A DNA stretch of 64,000 nucleotides from Zeimonas sp032027205 (lineage in GTDB: Bacteria > Pseudomonadota > Gammaproteobacteria > Burkholderiales > Burkholderiaceae_E): positions 2,465,254-2,529,253 of the forward strand of contig JAVSMN010000001.1 in NCBI GenBank assembly GCA_032027205.1. Direction: 5' to 3'. The translations under genes were made by a program, and so were the position numbers. Below, piece after piece: positions 1 to 7,957 of this stretch. Under the pieces are notes generated by a model. It was given only the letters and a program-made list of their open reading frames with translations, did not search any database and was not told where the DNA came from. How positions within the stretch are numbered: the first letter of the stretch is position 1; every line of letters starts with the position of its first letter.

Positions 1-1
1 A

Positions 2-589
2 CTCGATCGCGACGAGCTGTACCGGCTGCGCCGCCGCATGGGGATGCTCTACCAGTTCGGTGCGCTGTTCACCGACCTCACGTCGTTCGAGAACGTCGCC
101 TTCCCGCTGCGCGAGCACACCGACCTGCCCGAGGAGATGATCCGCGACCTCGTCCTGATGAAGCTCGAGGCGGTCGGGCTGCGCGGCGCCGCGCAGTTCG
201 GCACCTCCCAGCTCTCGGGCGGGATGGCGCGGCGCGTCGCGCTCGCGCGAGCGATCGCGCTCGACCCGCCGCTGATCATGTACGACGAGCCCTTCGCCGG
301 CCTGGACCCGGTTGCGCTGGCCACCGTCGCCCGGCTCATCCGGCGCCTGAACGACTCGCTCGATTGCGCGTCGATCGTCGTCTCGCACGACATCAAGGAC
401 GCGTTCGCGATCGCCGACTACGTCTACCTGCTCGCACAGGGTCGCATCGCCGCCTGTGGCACGCCCGCGGAGATGCGCACCTCCGACGACCCGAACGTGC
501 GCCAGTTCCTAGAAGGCGACGTCGATGGTCCGATCGCCTTCCACTACCAGGCGAAGCCGCTCGCCGCCGATCTCGGACTGCCTGCATGA
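2..589 (+). CDS. mlaF: MlaF, ATPase of the Mla lipid transporter (5' truncated)
   Basis: Cytoplasmic ATP-binding subunit of the MlaFEDB inner-membrane complex, which moves phospholipids between the inner membrane and periplasmic MlaC. The window opens inside the gene, so the Walker A loop is missing; 195 residues remain. Visible are the Q-loop region (MLYQFGALF), the ABC signature LSGGMARR, Walker B LIMYDEPFAGLDP and the switch histidine in VVSHD. The gene is followed after 13 bp by mlaE and heads an operon of order F-E-D-A-C-B. Family assignment rests on these motifs plus the operon. The true start lies upstream of the window. Confidence 0.95.
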   Translation, partial: LDRDELYRLRRRMGMLYQFGALFTDLTSFENVAFPLREHTDLPEEMIRDLVLMKLEAVGLRGAAQFGTSQLSGGMARRVALARAIALDPPLIMYDEPFAGLDPVALATVARLIRRLNDSLDCASIVVSHDIKDAFAIADYVYLLAQGRIAACGTPAEMRTSDDPNVRQFLEGDVDGPIAFHYQAKPLAADLGLPA

Positions 590-602
590 GCGACGGCCTC
601 CG

Positions 603-1382
603 ATGACACGCACGCTGCTGCCCGTCGCCTGGCTGCTCGACTTCGTCGCCTACACCGGACGCGCGACCCGCTTCTTCCTGCGACTGTGCTGGCTGGGGCT
701 GGGTTCGATCCGCCGCTTGCGGCTGGTCGTCGACCAGATCCATTTCATCGGCAATTACTCGTTGTCGATCATCCTGGTTTCCGGGTTGTTGATCGGCTTC
801 GTGCTCGGGCTGCAGGGCTACTACACGCTGCGCCGCTACGGATCGGAGGAGGCGCTCGGGCTGCTCGTCACGCTATCGCTGGTGCGCGAGCTCGGCCCGG
901 TAGTCACCGCGCTGCTGTTCGCCGGGCGCGCCGGCACCTCGCTCACCGCCGAGGTCGGCTTGATGAAAGCCGGCGAGCAGATCGACGCGATGGAGATGAT
1001 GGCGGTCGATCCGGTAGCACGCGTGCTCGCGCCGCGCTTCCTCGCCGCGGTGATCGCCATGCCGTTGCTCGCCGCGCTGTTCTCGGCGCTGGGCGTGCTC
1101 GGCGGATACCTGGTCGGCGTCGCGATGATCGGCGTCGACCCGGGCGCGTTCTGGTCGCAGATGCAAGGCGGCGTCGACTGGCTCGCCGACGTCGGCAACG
1201 GCGTGCTCAAGAGCATCGTGTTCGGCTTCACCGTGGCCTTCGTCGCGCTGTTCGTCGGCTACAACGCACAACCCACGCCCGAGGGCGTCGCGCGCGCGAC
1301 GACCACCACCGTCGTCAGCGCGTCGCTGGCGATCCTCGGGCTCGACTTCATTCTCACCGCGCTGATGTTCAGCTCCACCTGA
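603..1382 (+). CDS. mlaE: MlaE, permease of the Mla lipid transporter
   Basis: Inner-membrane permease of the Mla phospholipid transporter, 259 residues, close to the family length of about 260. I chose the ATG at 603 because it gives the usual short amphipathic N-terminus before the first membrane segment; the open frame extends further upstream only inside mlaF. The signature core is clear: a hydrophobic segment ending FVLGLQGYYTL, then LVRELGPVVTALLFAGRAG and the acidic EQIDAMEMMAVDP loop. Several further hydrophobic segments follow. It should pair with MlaF and MlaB on the cytoplasmic side and with the MlaD ring on the periplasmic side. Confidence 0.95.
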   Translation: MTRTLLPVAWLLDFVAYTGRATRFFLRLCWLGLGSIRRLRLVVDQIHFIGNYSLSIILVSGLLIGFVLGLQGYYTLRRYGSEEALGLLVTLSLVRELGPVVTALLFAGRAGTSLTAEVGLMKAGEQIDAMEMMAVDPVARVLAPRFLAAVIAMPLLAALFSALGVLGGYLVGVAMIGVDPGAFWSQMQGGVDWLADVGNGVLKSIVFGFTVAFVALFVGYNAQPTPEGVARATTTTVVSASLAILGLDFILTALMFSST

Positions 1383-1424
1383 CATGCGCGAAGCCGGAGC
1401 GAAACCAATGCGGAGAACCGCTCG

Positions 1425-1898
1425 ATGAAACGTTCGGGAGTCGACCTGCTCGTCGGGCTGTTCGTGCTGCTCGGCTTCGCCGCGCTCGTGTTCCTGGCGC
1501 TGCGTGCCGGGAACATGAGCAGTGCCGTGGGGCTGGGACCCACCTACACGACCAACGCGCGCTTCGACAACATCGGCGGCCTGAAGCCGCGCGCGGCGGT
1601 GCGCAGCGCCGGCGTCGTCGTCGGTCGCGTCGAGTCGATCCGCTTCGACGACCAGAGCTACCAGGCCGAGGTGTCATTGGCGCTCGACCAACGCTACAAG
1701 TTCCCGAAGGACTCGTCGGTGAAGATCCTCACGTCCGGACTGCTCGGCGAGCAGTACATCGGCCTGGTGCCCGGCGGCGACGAGCAGATGCTGGCCGATG
1801 GCGATCGCATCACGCTGACGCAGTCGGCCGTCGTGCTCGAGAACCTGATCGGGCAGTTCCTCTACGGACGCGCCGCCGAAGGAGCGCCGCAGCAATGA
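1425..1898 (+). CDS. mlaD: MlaD, MCE-domain substrate-binding subunit
   Basis: Single-pass inner-membrane protein whose periplasmic MCE domain forms the hexameric lipid-conducting ring of the Mla complex. It has 157 residues. The N-terminus (RSGVDLLVGLFVLLGFAALV) is the membrane anchor, and the MCE core follows: FDNIGGLKPRAAVRSAGVVVGRV, then LTSGLLGEQYIGLVPGG. Length fits the short MlaD type with one MCE domain and little C-terminal helix, unlike the 322-residue MCE protein encoded at 25.5 kb. The stop overlaps the mlaA start by four bases (ATGA), so translation is probably coupled. Confidence 0.95.
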   Translation: MKRSGVDLLVGLFVLLGFAALVFLALRAGNMSSAVGLGPTYTTNARFDNIGGLKPRAAVRSAGVVVGRVESIRFDDQSYQAEVSLALDQRYKFPKDSSVKILTSGLLGEQYIGLVPGGDEQMLADGDRITLTQSAVVLENLIGQFLYGRAAEGAPQQ

Positions 1899-2788
1899 GC
1901 GCGCGAGCGACACTGCGCCTCGCTGCATCGGGCTGCGCATCTGCCTGCGCGTCGGCTTCGGCATCGGCGGCCGCATCGCTGCGGCTGCTGGCCGCGCTCG
2001 CCTTCGCGGCGGCGATGGCCGGTTGCGCTACCACCGGCGCCGAAGGCGGCGCGGCCGCGTCGCGCGATCCGCTCGAGCCGATGAACCGCGCGGTTTACCA
2101 GTTCAACGACGCCTTCGACCGCGCGATCGCCAAGCCGACCGCCCAGGCCTACGAGAACGTCGTTCCCTCGTTCCTGCGCGACATGGTCGGCAATGCGTTC
2201 GGCAACGTGCGCGACGTCTGGACGGCGGTGAACCAGTTGTTACAAGGCAAACCCGGGCACGCCGCTTCCGATGCCTGGAGGGTGATGATCAACACCACCT
2301 TCGGTTTCGCCGGCCTGTTCGATGTGGCGAGCGAGGCGGGAATCGAGAAGCACAACGAGGATTTCGGCCAGACGCTGGGGCGCTGGGGCGTGCCCGCGGG
2401 TCCGTACCTGGTGCTGCCGTTCCTCGGCCCGTCGTCGCTGCGCGACGCGCCCGGGCGCGGCGTGGACATCTGGGGCGATCCCCTGCGCACGATCGATTCG
2501 CACGGCCAGCGCAACAACGCGGTCCTGTTGCGGGCGATCGACGACCGCCAGCGGCTGCTCGATGCCGAGCGCGTCGTCTCCGAAGCGGCGCTCGATCGTT
2601 ATTCGTTCATTCGCGACAGCTGGTTCCAGTTGCGTCGAAACCAGGTGTACGACGGCAATCCGCCGCCGGACGCGGCAGAGGACACGGAATGGCTCGACGA
2701 ACTCGAGCGGCAGGAGTCCGAAGCGGGCTCCGCCGCCCCCGCGCCGGCGAAGACGCCGTCCGATGCCCCGGGCAACGAAAGGAGGTGA
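1895..2788 (+). CDS. mlaA: MlaA (VacJ), outer-membrane lipoprotein of the Mla pathway
   Basis: Outer-membrane lipoprotein that removes phospholipids from the outer leaflet and passes them to MlaC. 297 residues. An unusually Ala/Ser/Cys-rich leader ends in a lipobox AMAGC, with Cys near residue 48. The mature part starts with the family hallmark RDPLEPMNRAVYQFNDAFDR and continues with YENVVPSFLRDMVGN and FGQTLGRWGVPAGPYLVLPFLG. The gene lies inside the mla operon between mlaD and mlaC, as in other beta-proteobacteria; in E. coli it is unlinked. The proline/alanine-rich tail is probably disordered. Confidence 0.95.
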   Translation: MSARATLRLAASGCASACASASASAAASLRLLAALAFAAAMAGCATTGAEGGAAASRDPLEPMNRAVYQFNDAFDRAIAKPTAQAYENVVPSFLRDMVGNAFGNVRDVWTAVNQLLQGKPGHAASDAWRVMINTTFGFAGLFDVASEAGIEKHNEDFGQTLGRWGVPAGPYLVLPFLGPSSLRDAPGRGVDIWGDPLRTIDSHGQRNNAVLLRAIDDRQRLLDAERVVSEAALDRYSFIRDSWFQLRRNQVYDGNPPPDAAEDTEWLDELERQESEAGSAAPAPAKTPSDAPGNERR

Positions 2789-2792
2789 TTCG

Positions 2793-3446
2793 ATGACTCG
2801 ACCCCATCCGCATTTGCGCATCGCTCGCTTCGCGCTCTGGCTCGTCGCTGCCTGCGCGCTGCTCGTCGGCGCTTCGGTGCGCGCAGCCGAGGCGCCGAAC
2901 GAGATGATCCATCGGCTGAGCGACGAGGTTCTCCAGCGCATCAACTCCGACGCGGCGTTGAAGGCCGGCGATCCGCGCCGGATCGACCAGCTGGTCGACA
3001 ACATCGTGATGCCGCACGTCGACTTCCAGCGCATGACGGCGCTGTCGGTCGGACGAAGCTGGCGCGATGCCACGCCCGAGCAGCGCAAGCAGCTGATGGA
3101 CCTTTTCCGCACGCTGCTCATCCGCACCTATTCGGGCGCGCTGTCGCAGGTGGGCGACCAGAAGGTGCAGATGAAACCCTTCCGCGCGAACGCCGCCGAT
3201 ACCGACGTCATCGTGCGCAGCGAGGTCGTGCAGCCCGGGCGCGAGCCGGCGCAGCTCGATTACCGACTGCGCAAGGTGGACGACGCCTGGAAGATCTACG
3301 ACGTCAACGTGCTCGGCGTCTGGCTGGTCGAGACCTATCGCACGCAGTTCGCGCAGGAGTCCTCCGGCGGCGGCGTGGACGCGCTGATCCGCAGCCTGCG
3401 GCAGAAGAACGAACAGCTCGCCTCGGGCAACGGCAAGGCGAGCTGA
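2793..3446 (+). CDS. mlaC: MlaC, periplasmic phospholipid carrier
   Basis: Soluble periplasmic shuttle that carries phospholipid between the MlaA-porin complex and MlaFEDB. 217 residues with a Sec signal peptide (hydrophobic stretch ALWLVAACALLVGA, cleavage after VRAAEA). The body carries family features: VDNIVMPHVDFQRMTALSVGR, then RTLLIRTYSGAL and the C-terminal YDVNVLGVWLVETYR. A strong ribosome-binding site (AAAGGAGGTGA, 2778-2788) overlaps the end of mlaA and sets the ATG at 2793, five bases downstream. Confidence 0.95.
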   Translation: MTRPHPHLRIARFALWLVAACALLVGASVRAAEAPNEMIHRLSDEVLQRINSDAALKAGDPRRIDQLVDNIVMPHVDFQRMTALSVGRSWRDATPEQRKQLMDLFRTLLIRTYSGALSQVGDQKVQMKPFRANAADTDVIVRSEVVQPGREPAQLDYRLRKVDDAWKIYDVNVLGVWLVETYRTQFAQESSGGGVDALIRSLRQKNEQLASGNGKAS

Positions 3447-3448
3447 CG

Positions 3449-3820
3449 GTGGCGCACGCCGCTTCGTCCATCGCGCCCGAAGCGACGCTCGTTGCGTCGG
3501 CGGCGGGCGCCTGGCGATTTCCGGTGGAGGTGCGCTTCGGCAACGCGCGTGAAACCGCGGAAGCGGCATCGGCGGCGATCGACGCTCCCGAGCCCCGCTT
3601 CGATCTGTCGGCGTGCCGACACTTCGACTCGTCGCTGCTCGCCGTGTTGCTCGAACTCGAGCGCCGCGCCGCCGCGCGCGGTCGCCGGTGTCGCTTCGAG
3701 TCGCCGTCGGAGAACCTGCTGAAGCTCGCCGCGCTCTACAACGTCGACGAGCTGCTCTTCGAGCGCGCGCTGGAGTCCGCGTTGGCGGCCGTCGGCGCGT
3801 CGGTTCCGCCGGCGCAATGA
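3449..3820 (+). CDS. mlaB: MlaB-type STAS-domain protein
   Basis: Small cytoplasmic STAS protein expected to bind MlaF and stabilise the transporter. 123 residues, starting at a GTG three bases after the mlaC stop. The STAS core is visible as FDLSACRHFDSSLLAVLLEL, with the conserved Ser pair at the tip of the first helix, followed by RCRFESPSENLLKLAALYNVDELLF, typical of MlaB. The first 20 residues are a loose Ala-rich extension and an internal start is possible. It completes the mlaFEDACB set, and the next gene overlaps it by four bases. Confidence 0.88.
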   Translation: MAHAASSIAPEATLVASAAGAWRFPVEVRFGNARETAEAASAAIDAPEPRFDLSACRHFDSSLLAVLLELERRAAARGRRCRFESPSENLLKLAALYNVDELLFERALESALAAVGASVPPAQ

Positions 3821-4734
3821 CCACGCCCGCCATCGACGCGCGCTCCGTGGTCAAGCGCTACGGCGCGTTCGAGGCGCTGCGCGGCGTGTCGTTGTCGATC
3901 GAGGAGGGCGAGTTCTTCGGCCTGCTCGGGCCCAACGGCGCCGGCAAGACCTCGCTGATCTCGATCGTCGCCGGACTGAGCCGGGCCACCTCGGGAAAGG
4001 TCGAGGTGATGGGGCACGACGTCGTCGACGACTTCCGCGCGGCGCGCCGCGCGCTCGGCGTCGTGCCGCAGGAGCTCGTCTTCGATCCGTTCTTCACCGT
4101 GCGCGAGACGCTCGAGATCAGTTCGGGCTACTACGGCATTCGCAGCAACGACGACTGGATCGACGAGATCCTCGAGAACCTCGACCTGCGCTCGAAGGCC
4201 GACGAGAACATGCGCGCGCTGTCGGGCGGCATGAAGCGGCGCGTGCTGGTCGCGCAGGCGCTGGTGCACCGCCCGCCGGTGATCGTGCTCGACGAACCCA
4301 CTGCCGGCGTCGACGTCGAACTGCGCCAGGGCCTGTGGAACTTCGTTCGCCGCCTGAACCGCGCCGGTCACACGATCGTGCTCACGACGCACTACCTCGA
4401 GGAGGCGCAGGAACTGTGCGGTCGCATCGCGATGCTCAAGAACGGATCGATTGTCGCGCTCGACCGCACGGAGTCGCTGTTGCACCGCTACTCCGGCGCG
4501 CGGCTGCAGCTGCGCCTGTCCGGCGCGCCGCTGCCCGCGGCGCTCGCGCCGTTGCGCGTCGAAGCACAGCCTGCTGCGCCGGCCGGCACCGAGACGCTGC
4601 GCATCGATCGCTACCCGGAGATCGAGCACGTGCTCGCCGCGTTGCGCGAGGCGGGCTGCACGATCGACGAGATGGACCTGCAGCGCACCGACCTCGAGGA
4701 GGTGTTCGTGCAACTGATGAAGGAGACGCGCTGA
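3817..4734 (+). CDS. ABC-2 type exporter ATPase (YadG-like)
   Basis: ATP-binding subunit of an ABC-2 exporter, 305 residues. Walker A GPNGAGKTS, signature LSGGMKRRVLVAQAL, Walker B VIVLDEPTAGVD and H-loop LTTHYLEEAQ are all intact. The C-terminal 80 residues form the small extra domain common in CcmA/YadG-type ATPases, ending IDEMDLQRTDLEEVFVQL. The ATG overlaps the mlaB stop (ATGA), and the permease gene follows 19 bases downstream, so these two genes form the transporter. Substrate is unknown. Linkage to mla genes is common in beta-proteobacteria and hints at an envelope role, but this is inference. Confidence 0.9.
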   Translation: MTTPAIDARSVVKRYGAFEALRGVSLSIEEGEFFGLLGPNGAGKTSLISIVAGLSRATSGKVEVMGHDVVDDFRAARRALGVVPQELVFDPFFTVRETLEISSGYYGIRSNDDWIDEILENLDLRSKADENMRALSGGMKRRVLVAQALVHRPPVIVLDEPTAGVDVELRQGLWNFVRRLNRAGHTIVLTTHYLEEAQELCGRIAMLKNGSIVALDRTESLLHRYSGARLQLRLSGAPLPAALAPLRVEAQPAAPAGTETLRIDRYPEIEHVLAALREAGCTIDEMDLQRTDLEEVFVQLMKETR

Positions 4735-4753
4735 TGCGTCGCGAGGCCCGCTG

Positions 4754-5569
4754 ATGGAGCTCGACCCCTCCGAGGCAACGAGCGTGGCAGGCCGCACGGC
4801 CCCCGGCTTCTCGTGGCAGGGCTTCCTCACGCTCTTTCGCAAGGAGCTGCTGCGCTTCTACAAGGTGGGCTTCCAGACCGTCGGCGCACCGATCCTCACT
4901 TCGCTGCTGTACCTGCTGATCTTCTCGCACGTGCTCGAGGACCGCGTCGAGGTCTACCGCGACGTCGGCTACACGGCGTTCCTGCTGCCCGGCCTGGTGA
5001 TGATGTCGGTGTTGCAGAACTCCTTTGCCAACAGCTCGTCGTCGCTGATCCAGAGCAAGATCACCGGCAACATCGTCTTCGTGCTGCTCACACCGCTGTC
5101 GCATCGAGAGATGTACGCGGCCTACGTGCTGGCGGCGATGGTGCGCGGCCTGGTCGTCGGCGCAGGCGTGTTCCTGGTCACCGCGTGGTTCGCCCGGCTG
5201 TCCTTCCATTCGCCAGCCTGGATCCTGCTGTTCGCGGTCCTGGGCAGCGCGATTCTCGGTACAATGGGCCTGATCGCCGGGATCTGGGCTGAGAAGTTCG
5301 ATCAGATCGCAGCGTTCCAGAACTTCATCGTGATGCCCGCCACTTTCCTGTCGGGTGTTTTCTATTCGGTGAAGTCGCTGCCACCGTTCTGGCAGACGCT
5401 GTCGCACCTGAATCCGTTCTTCTACATGGTCGACGGGTTCCGCTACGGGTTCTTCGGCGTTTCCGACATCGCGCCGGGCATCAGCTTCGTCGTCGTCGCT
5501 GCCACGCTCGCGGCAGCGTCGGCTGTTGCGCTGCGCCTGCTCGCCAGCGGCTACCGGCTCCGACTTTGA
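4754..5569 (+). CDS. ABC-2 type exporter permease (YadH-like)
   Basis: Membrane subunit partnering the preceding ATPase; 271 residues with about six hydrophobic segments. Recognisable ABC-2 features are the N-terminal TLFRKELLRFYKVGFQTV segment before the first helix, LLTPLSHREMYAAYVL in the middle, and near the end the family motif FLSGVFYSVKSLPPFWQTL followed by LNPFFYMVDGFRYGFFG. That last pair is characteristic of the YadH/NodJ-like subgroup. The substrate cannot be read from sequence. The start at 4754 directly follows the ATPase stop. Confidence 0.9.
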   Translation: MELDPSEATSVAGRTAPGFSWQGFLTLFRKELLRFYKVGFQTVGAPILTSLLYLLIFSHVLEDRVEVYRDVGYTAFLLPGLVMMSVLQNSFANSSSSLIQSKITGNIVFVLLTPLSHREMYAAYVLAAMVRGLVVGAGVFLVTAWFARLSFHSPAWILLFAVLGSAILGTMGLIAGIWAEKFDQIAAFQNFIVMPATFLSGVFYSVKSLPPFWQTLSHLNPFFYMVDGFRYGFFGVSDIAPGISFVVVAATLAAASAVALRLLASGYRLRL

Positions 5570-5651
5570 AGGCGAGCGCGGACACGAGCGCGAGCACCGA
5601 ACGACGCCTGACTGCTTCCCGATTCAATCGAGTTTCGATCCGGATTTCGCC

Positions 5652-5891
5652 ATGGTCACACCCGAGAATGTCCGCAGCTACATCGCCGCCGGCCTCGACT
5701 GCGAGCACCTGGAAGTCGACGGCGACGGCCGGCACTTCCAGGCGATCGTCGTCTCGAAAGCCTTCGAGGGCAAGCGGCAGGTGCAGCGACACCAGCTCGT
5801 CTACCGCGCGCTCGGCGACCGCATGCGCGAGGAAGTCCACGCGCTGTCGATGAACACCCTCACGCCCGAGGAGTGGGCCGCGCTTCAATAA
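5652..5891 (+). CDS. ibaG: BolA-family protein IbaG
   Basis: Small BolA-like protein of 79 residues, matching E. coli IbaG (YrbA), which binds Fe-S clusters together with monothiol glutaredoxin. The BolA fold signature is HFQAIVVSKAFEGKRQVQRH, followed by LVYRALGDRMREEVHALSM, with the conserved histidine and the helix-turn residues. The open frame extends upstream to 5526, but the ATG at 5652 gives the family's normal N-terminus. It lies between the ABC exporter and murA, the same neighbourhood as in E. coli. The partner glutaredoxin GrxD is encoded at 28 kb. Confidence 0.93.
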   Translation: MVTPENVRSYIAAGLDCEHLEVDGDGRHFQAIVVSKAFEGKRQVQRHQLVYRALGDRMREEVHALSMNTLTPEEWAALQ

Positions 5892-5924
5892 GCCGGCGCG
5901 CTCCCGGCGAAGCCGGAAGCGCGC

Positions 5925-7256
5925 ATGCCCTTCATCCACATGGACAAGCTGAAAATCGAAGGGGGCCGGCCGCTGCGCGGCGAGGTCGAGGTCTCCGGCG
6001 CCAAGAACGCGGCGCTGCCGATCCTGTGCGCGTCGCTGCTCGTTGCCGACGCGGTCGAGCTGTCGGGCGTGCCGCAGTTGCACGACGTCGCCACCACGGC
6101 GGGCCTGCTGAGCCGGCTGGGCGCGGTCGTCGAGCGCGACGTGCATTCGGTGCGCGTCGACGCCACGCGCGTCGACTCGGTCGAGGCGCCCTACGAGCTC
6201 GTCAAGACGATGCGCGCGTCGATCCTCGTGCTCGGGCCGCTGCTCGCGCGCTTCGGCGAGGCGCGCGTCTCGCTGCCGGGCGGTTGCGCGATCGGCCAGC
6301 GTCCGGTGGACCAGCACCTGAAAGGGCTGCACGCGATGGGCGCGCAGATCGCCATCGAGCACGGCTACGTCGTCGCGCGCGCCGGACGCTTGCGCGGAGC
6401 GCGCATCGTCACCGACATGGTCACCGTCACCGGCACCGAGAACCTGATGATGGCGGCCACGCTCGCCGACGGCGAGACGGTGATCGAGAACGCGGCGCGC
6501 GAGCCCGAGGTGGCCGACCTCGCCGCGGCGCTCGTCGCGATGGGCGCGCGCATCGAGGGCGCCGGCACCGACCGCATCGTCGTGCACGGCGTGCCGCGGC
6601 TGCACGGCGGGACGCACCGCGTCATGCCCGACCGCATCGAGGCCGGAACCTTCCTGTGTGCAGTCGCCGCCGCCGGCGGCGACGTGATGTTGCGCGGCGC
6701 TGCGCCGGCCACGATGGACGCCACGCTCGAGAAGCTGCGCGAGGCCGGGGCGCAGATCGATTGCGGCGACGACACGATCCGACTGCGCATGCCGAGCCGT
6801 CCGCGCGCGGTCGACGTGCGCACGGCTCCCTATCCCGCCTTCGCCACCGACATGCAGGCGCAGTTCATGGCGATGAACTGCGTCGCCGAAGGCACGGCCG
6901 TCGTCACCGAAACGATCTTCGAGAACCGCTTCATGCACGTGCTCGAATTGCAGCGGCTGGGTGCCGACGTCGTCGTCGAGGGCAATACGGCCATCGTGCG
7001 CGGCGTGCCCCGGCTTTCGGGCGCGCGCGTGATGGCCACCGACCTGCGCGCCTCGGCCGGGCTGGTCATCGCGGGGCTGGTAGCCGACGGCGAGACCACC
7101 GTCGATCGCATCTATCACCTCGACCGCGGCTACGAGCGCATGGAGACGCGTCTGCAGGCGCTGGGCGCGCGCGTCGAGCGCGTCGACGGACGCGATCGCA
7201 GTCCCGAGCCGGGCGAGAGCGTGCTCGCCGTCGAGGCCGAAGAGGCGAGCCGATGA
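5925..7256 (+). CDS. murA: MurA, UDP-N-acetylglucosamine 1-carboxyvinyltransferase
   Basis: First committed enzyme of peptidoglycan synthesis: it transfers enolpyruvate from PEP to UDP-GlcNAc in the cytoplasm. 443 residues. The catalytic cysteine is Cys121 in LPGGCAIGQRPVD, so the enzyme should be of the fosfomycin-sensitive type. The N-terminus KIEGGRPLRGEVEVSGAKN and the late TDMQAQFMAM motif are typical. A GGAAG ribosome-binding site supports the ATG at 5925; the ATG at 5940 matches the E. coli N-terminus more closely and is an alternative. The stop overlaps hisG by four bases, so murA and the his genes are probably co-transcribed. Confidence 0.96.
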   Translation: MPFIHMDKLKIEGGRPLRGEVEVSGAKNAALPILCASLLVADAVELSGVPQLHDVATTAGLLSRLGAVVERDVHSVRVDATRVDSVEAPYELVKTMRASILVLGPLLARFGEARVSLPGGCAIGQRPVDQHLKGLHAMGAQIAIEHGYVVARAGRLRGARIVTDMVTVTGTENLMMAATLADGETVIENAAREPEVADLAAALVAMGARIEGAGTDRIVVHGVPRLHGGTHRVMPDRIEAGTFLCAVAAAGGDVMLRGAAPATMDATLEKLREAGAQIDCGDDTIRLRMPSRPRAVDVRTAPYPAFATDMQAQFMAMNCVAEGTAVVTETIFENRFMHVLELQRLGADVVVEGNTAIVRGVPRLSGARVMATDLRASAGLVIAGLVADGETTVDRIYHLDRGYERMETRLQALGARVERVDGRDRSPEPGESVLAVEAEEASR

Positions 7257-7957
7257 TCACGCTCGCGTTGTCCAAGGGACGCATCTTCGACGACACCGCA
7301 CCGCTGCTCGAGGCGGCGGGCATTCCGCTCACCGCTTCGGCCAACGGCTCGCGCAAGCTCATCCTGCCCACCGCCGATCCCGGCCTGCGGCTGATCATCG
7401 TTCGCGCCTCCGATGTTCCCACCTACGTGCAGTACGGCGCGGCAGACCTCGGCGTCGCCGGCAAGGATGTGCTGCTCGAACACGGCGGCGAAGGCCTGTA
7501 CCAGCCGATCGACCTCGGCATCGCCCGCTGTCGCCTTTCGGTCGCCACGCGCGTGGACTTCGACTACGCGCGTGCGGTGCGCCGCGGCGCGCGGCTGCGC
7601 GTGGCCACCAAGTACCCGAAGACGGCGCGCGAGCACTTCGCCGCCAAGGGCGTGCACGTCGACCCGATCAAGCTGTACGGCTCGATGGAGCTCGCGCCGC
7701 TGGTCGGGCTGGCTGACGCCATCGTCGATCTGGTCAGCACCGGCGCCACGCTGCGCGCGAACCAGCTGGTCGAGGTCGAGGAGATCATGCCGATCTCGGC
7801 GCGGCTCATCGTCAACCAGGCTTCGCTGAAAACCCGCTCGGCACAGCTCGAGCCGCTGCTCGCGGCGCTCGCTCGCGCCTCGCAGCGCGCGGCGCAGGCG
7901 GACAGTGCGCACGCTGGCGCGTCGAACCCGCCGCGCAGCGTGTCGGCCGCGTCGTGA
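7253..7957 (+). CDS. hisG: HisG, ATP phosphoribosyltransferase (short form)
   Basis: Catalyses the first step of histidine synthesis, ATP + PRPP to phosphoribosyl-ATP. At 234 residues it is the short HisG form, lacking the C-terminal regulatory ACT-like domain. This form normally needs the HisRS-like subunit HisZ for activity and feedback inhibition; hisZ is not in the window. Motifs: ALSKGRIFDDTAPLL at the N-terminus, YGAADLGVAGKDVLLE, and the PRPP-binding LVSTGATLRANQLVEV. The C-terminus has a short Ala-rich extension. The start overlaps the murA stop (ATGA) and the stop overlaps the next gene (GTGA). Confidence 0.95.
   Translation: MITLALSKGRIFDDTAPLLEAAGIPLTASANGSRKLILPTADPGLRLIIVRASDVPTYVQYGAADLGVAGKDVLLEHGGEGLYQPIDLGIARCRLSVATRVDFDYARAVRRGARLRVATKYPKTAREHFAAKGVHVDPIKLYGSMELAPLVGLADAIVDLVSTGATLRANQLVEVEEIMPISARLIVNQASLKTRSAQLEPLLAALARASQRAAQADSAHAGASNPPRSVSAAS

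Noticed and set aside
5481..7118. 545-codon minus-strand frame opposite murA
   Set aside because: Antisense shadow of ibaG and murA with biased composition and no motif.
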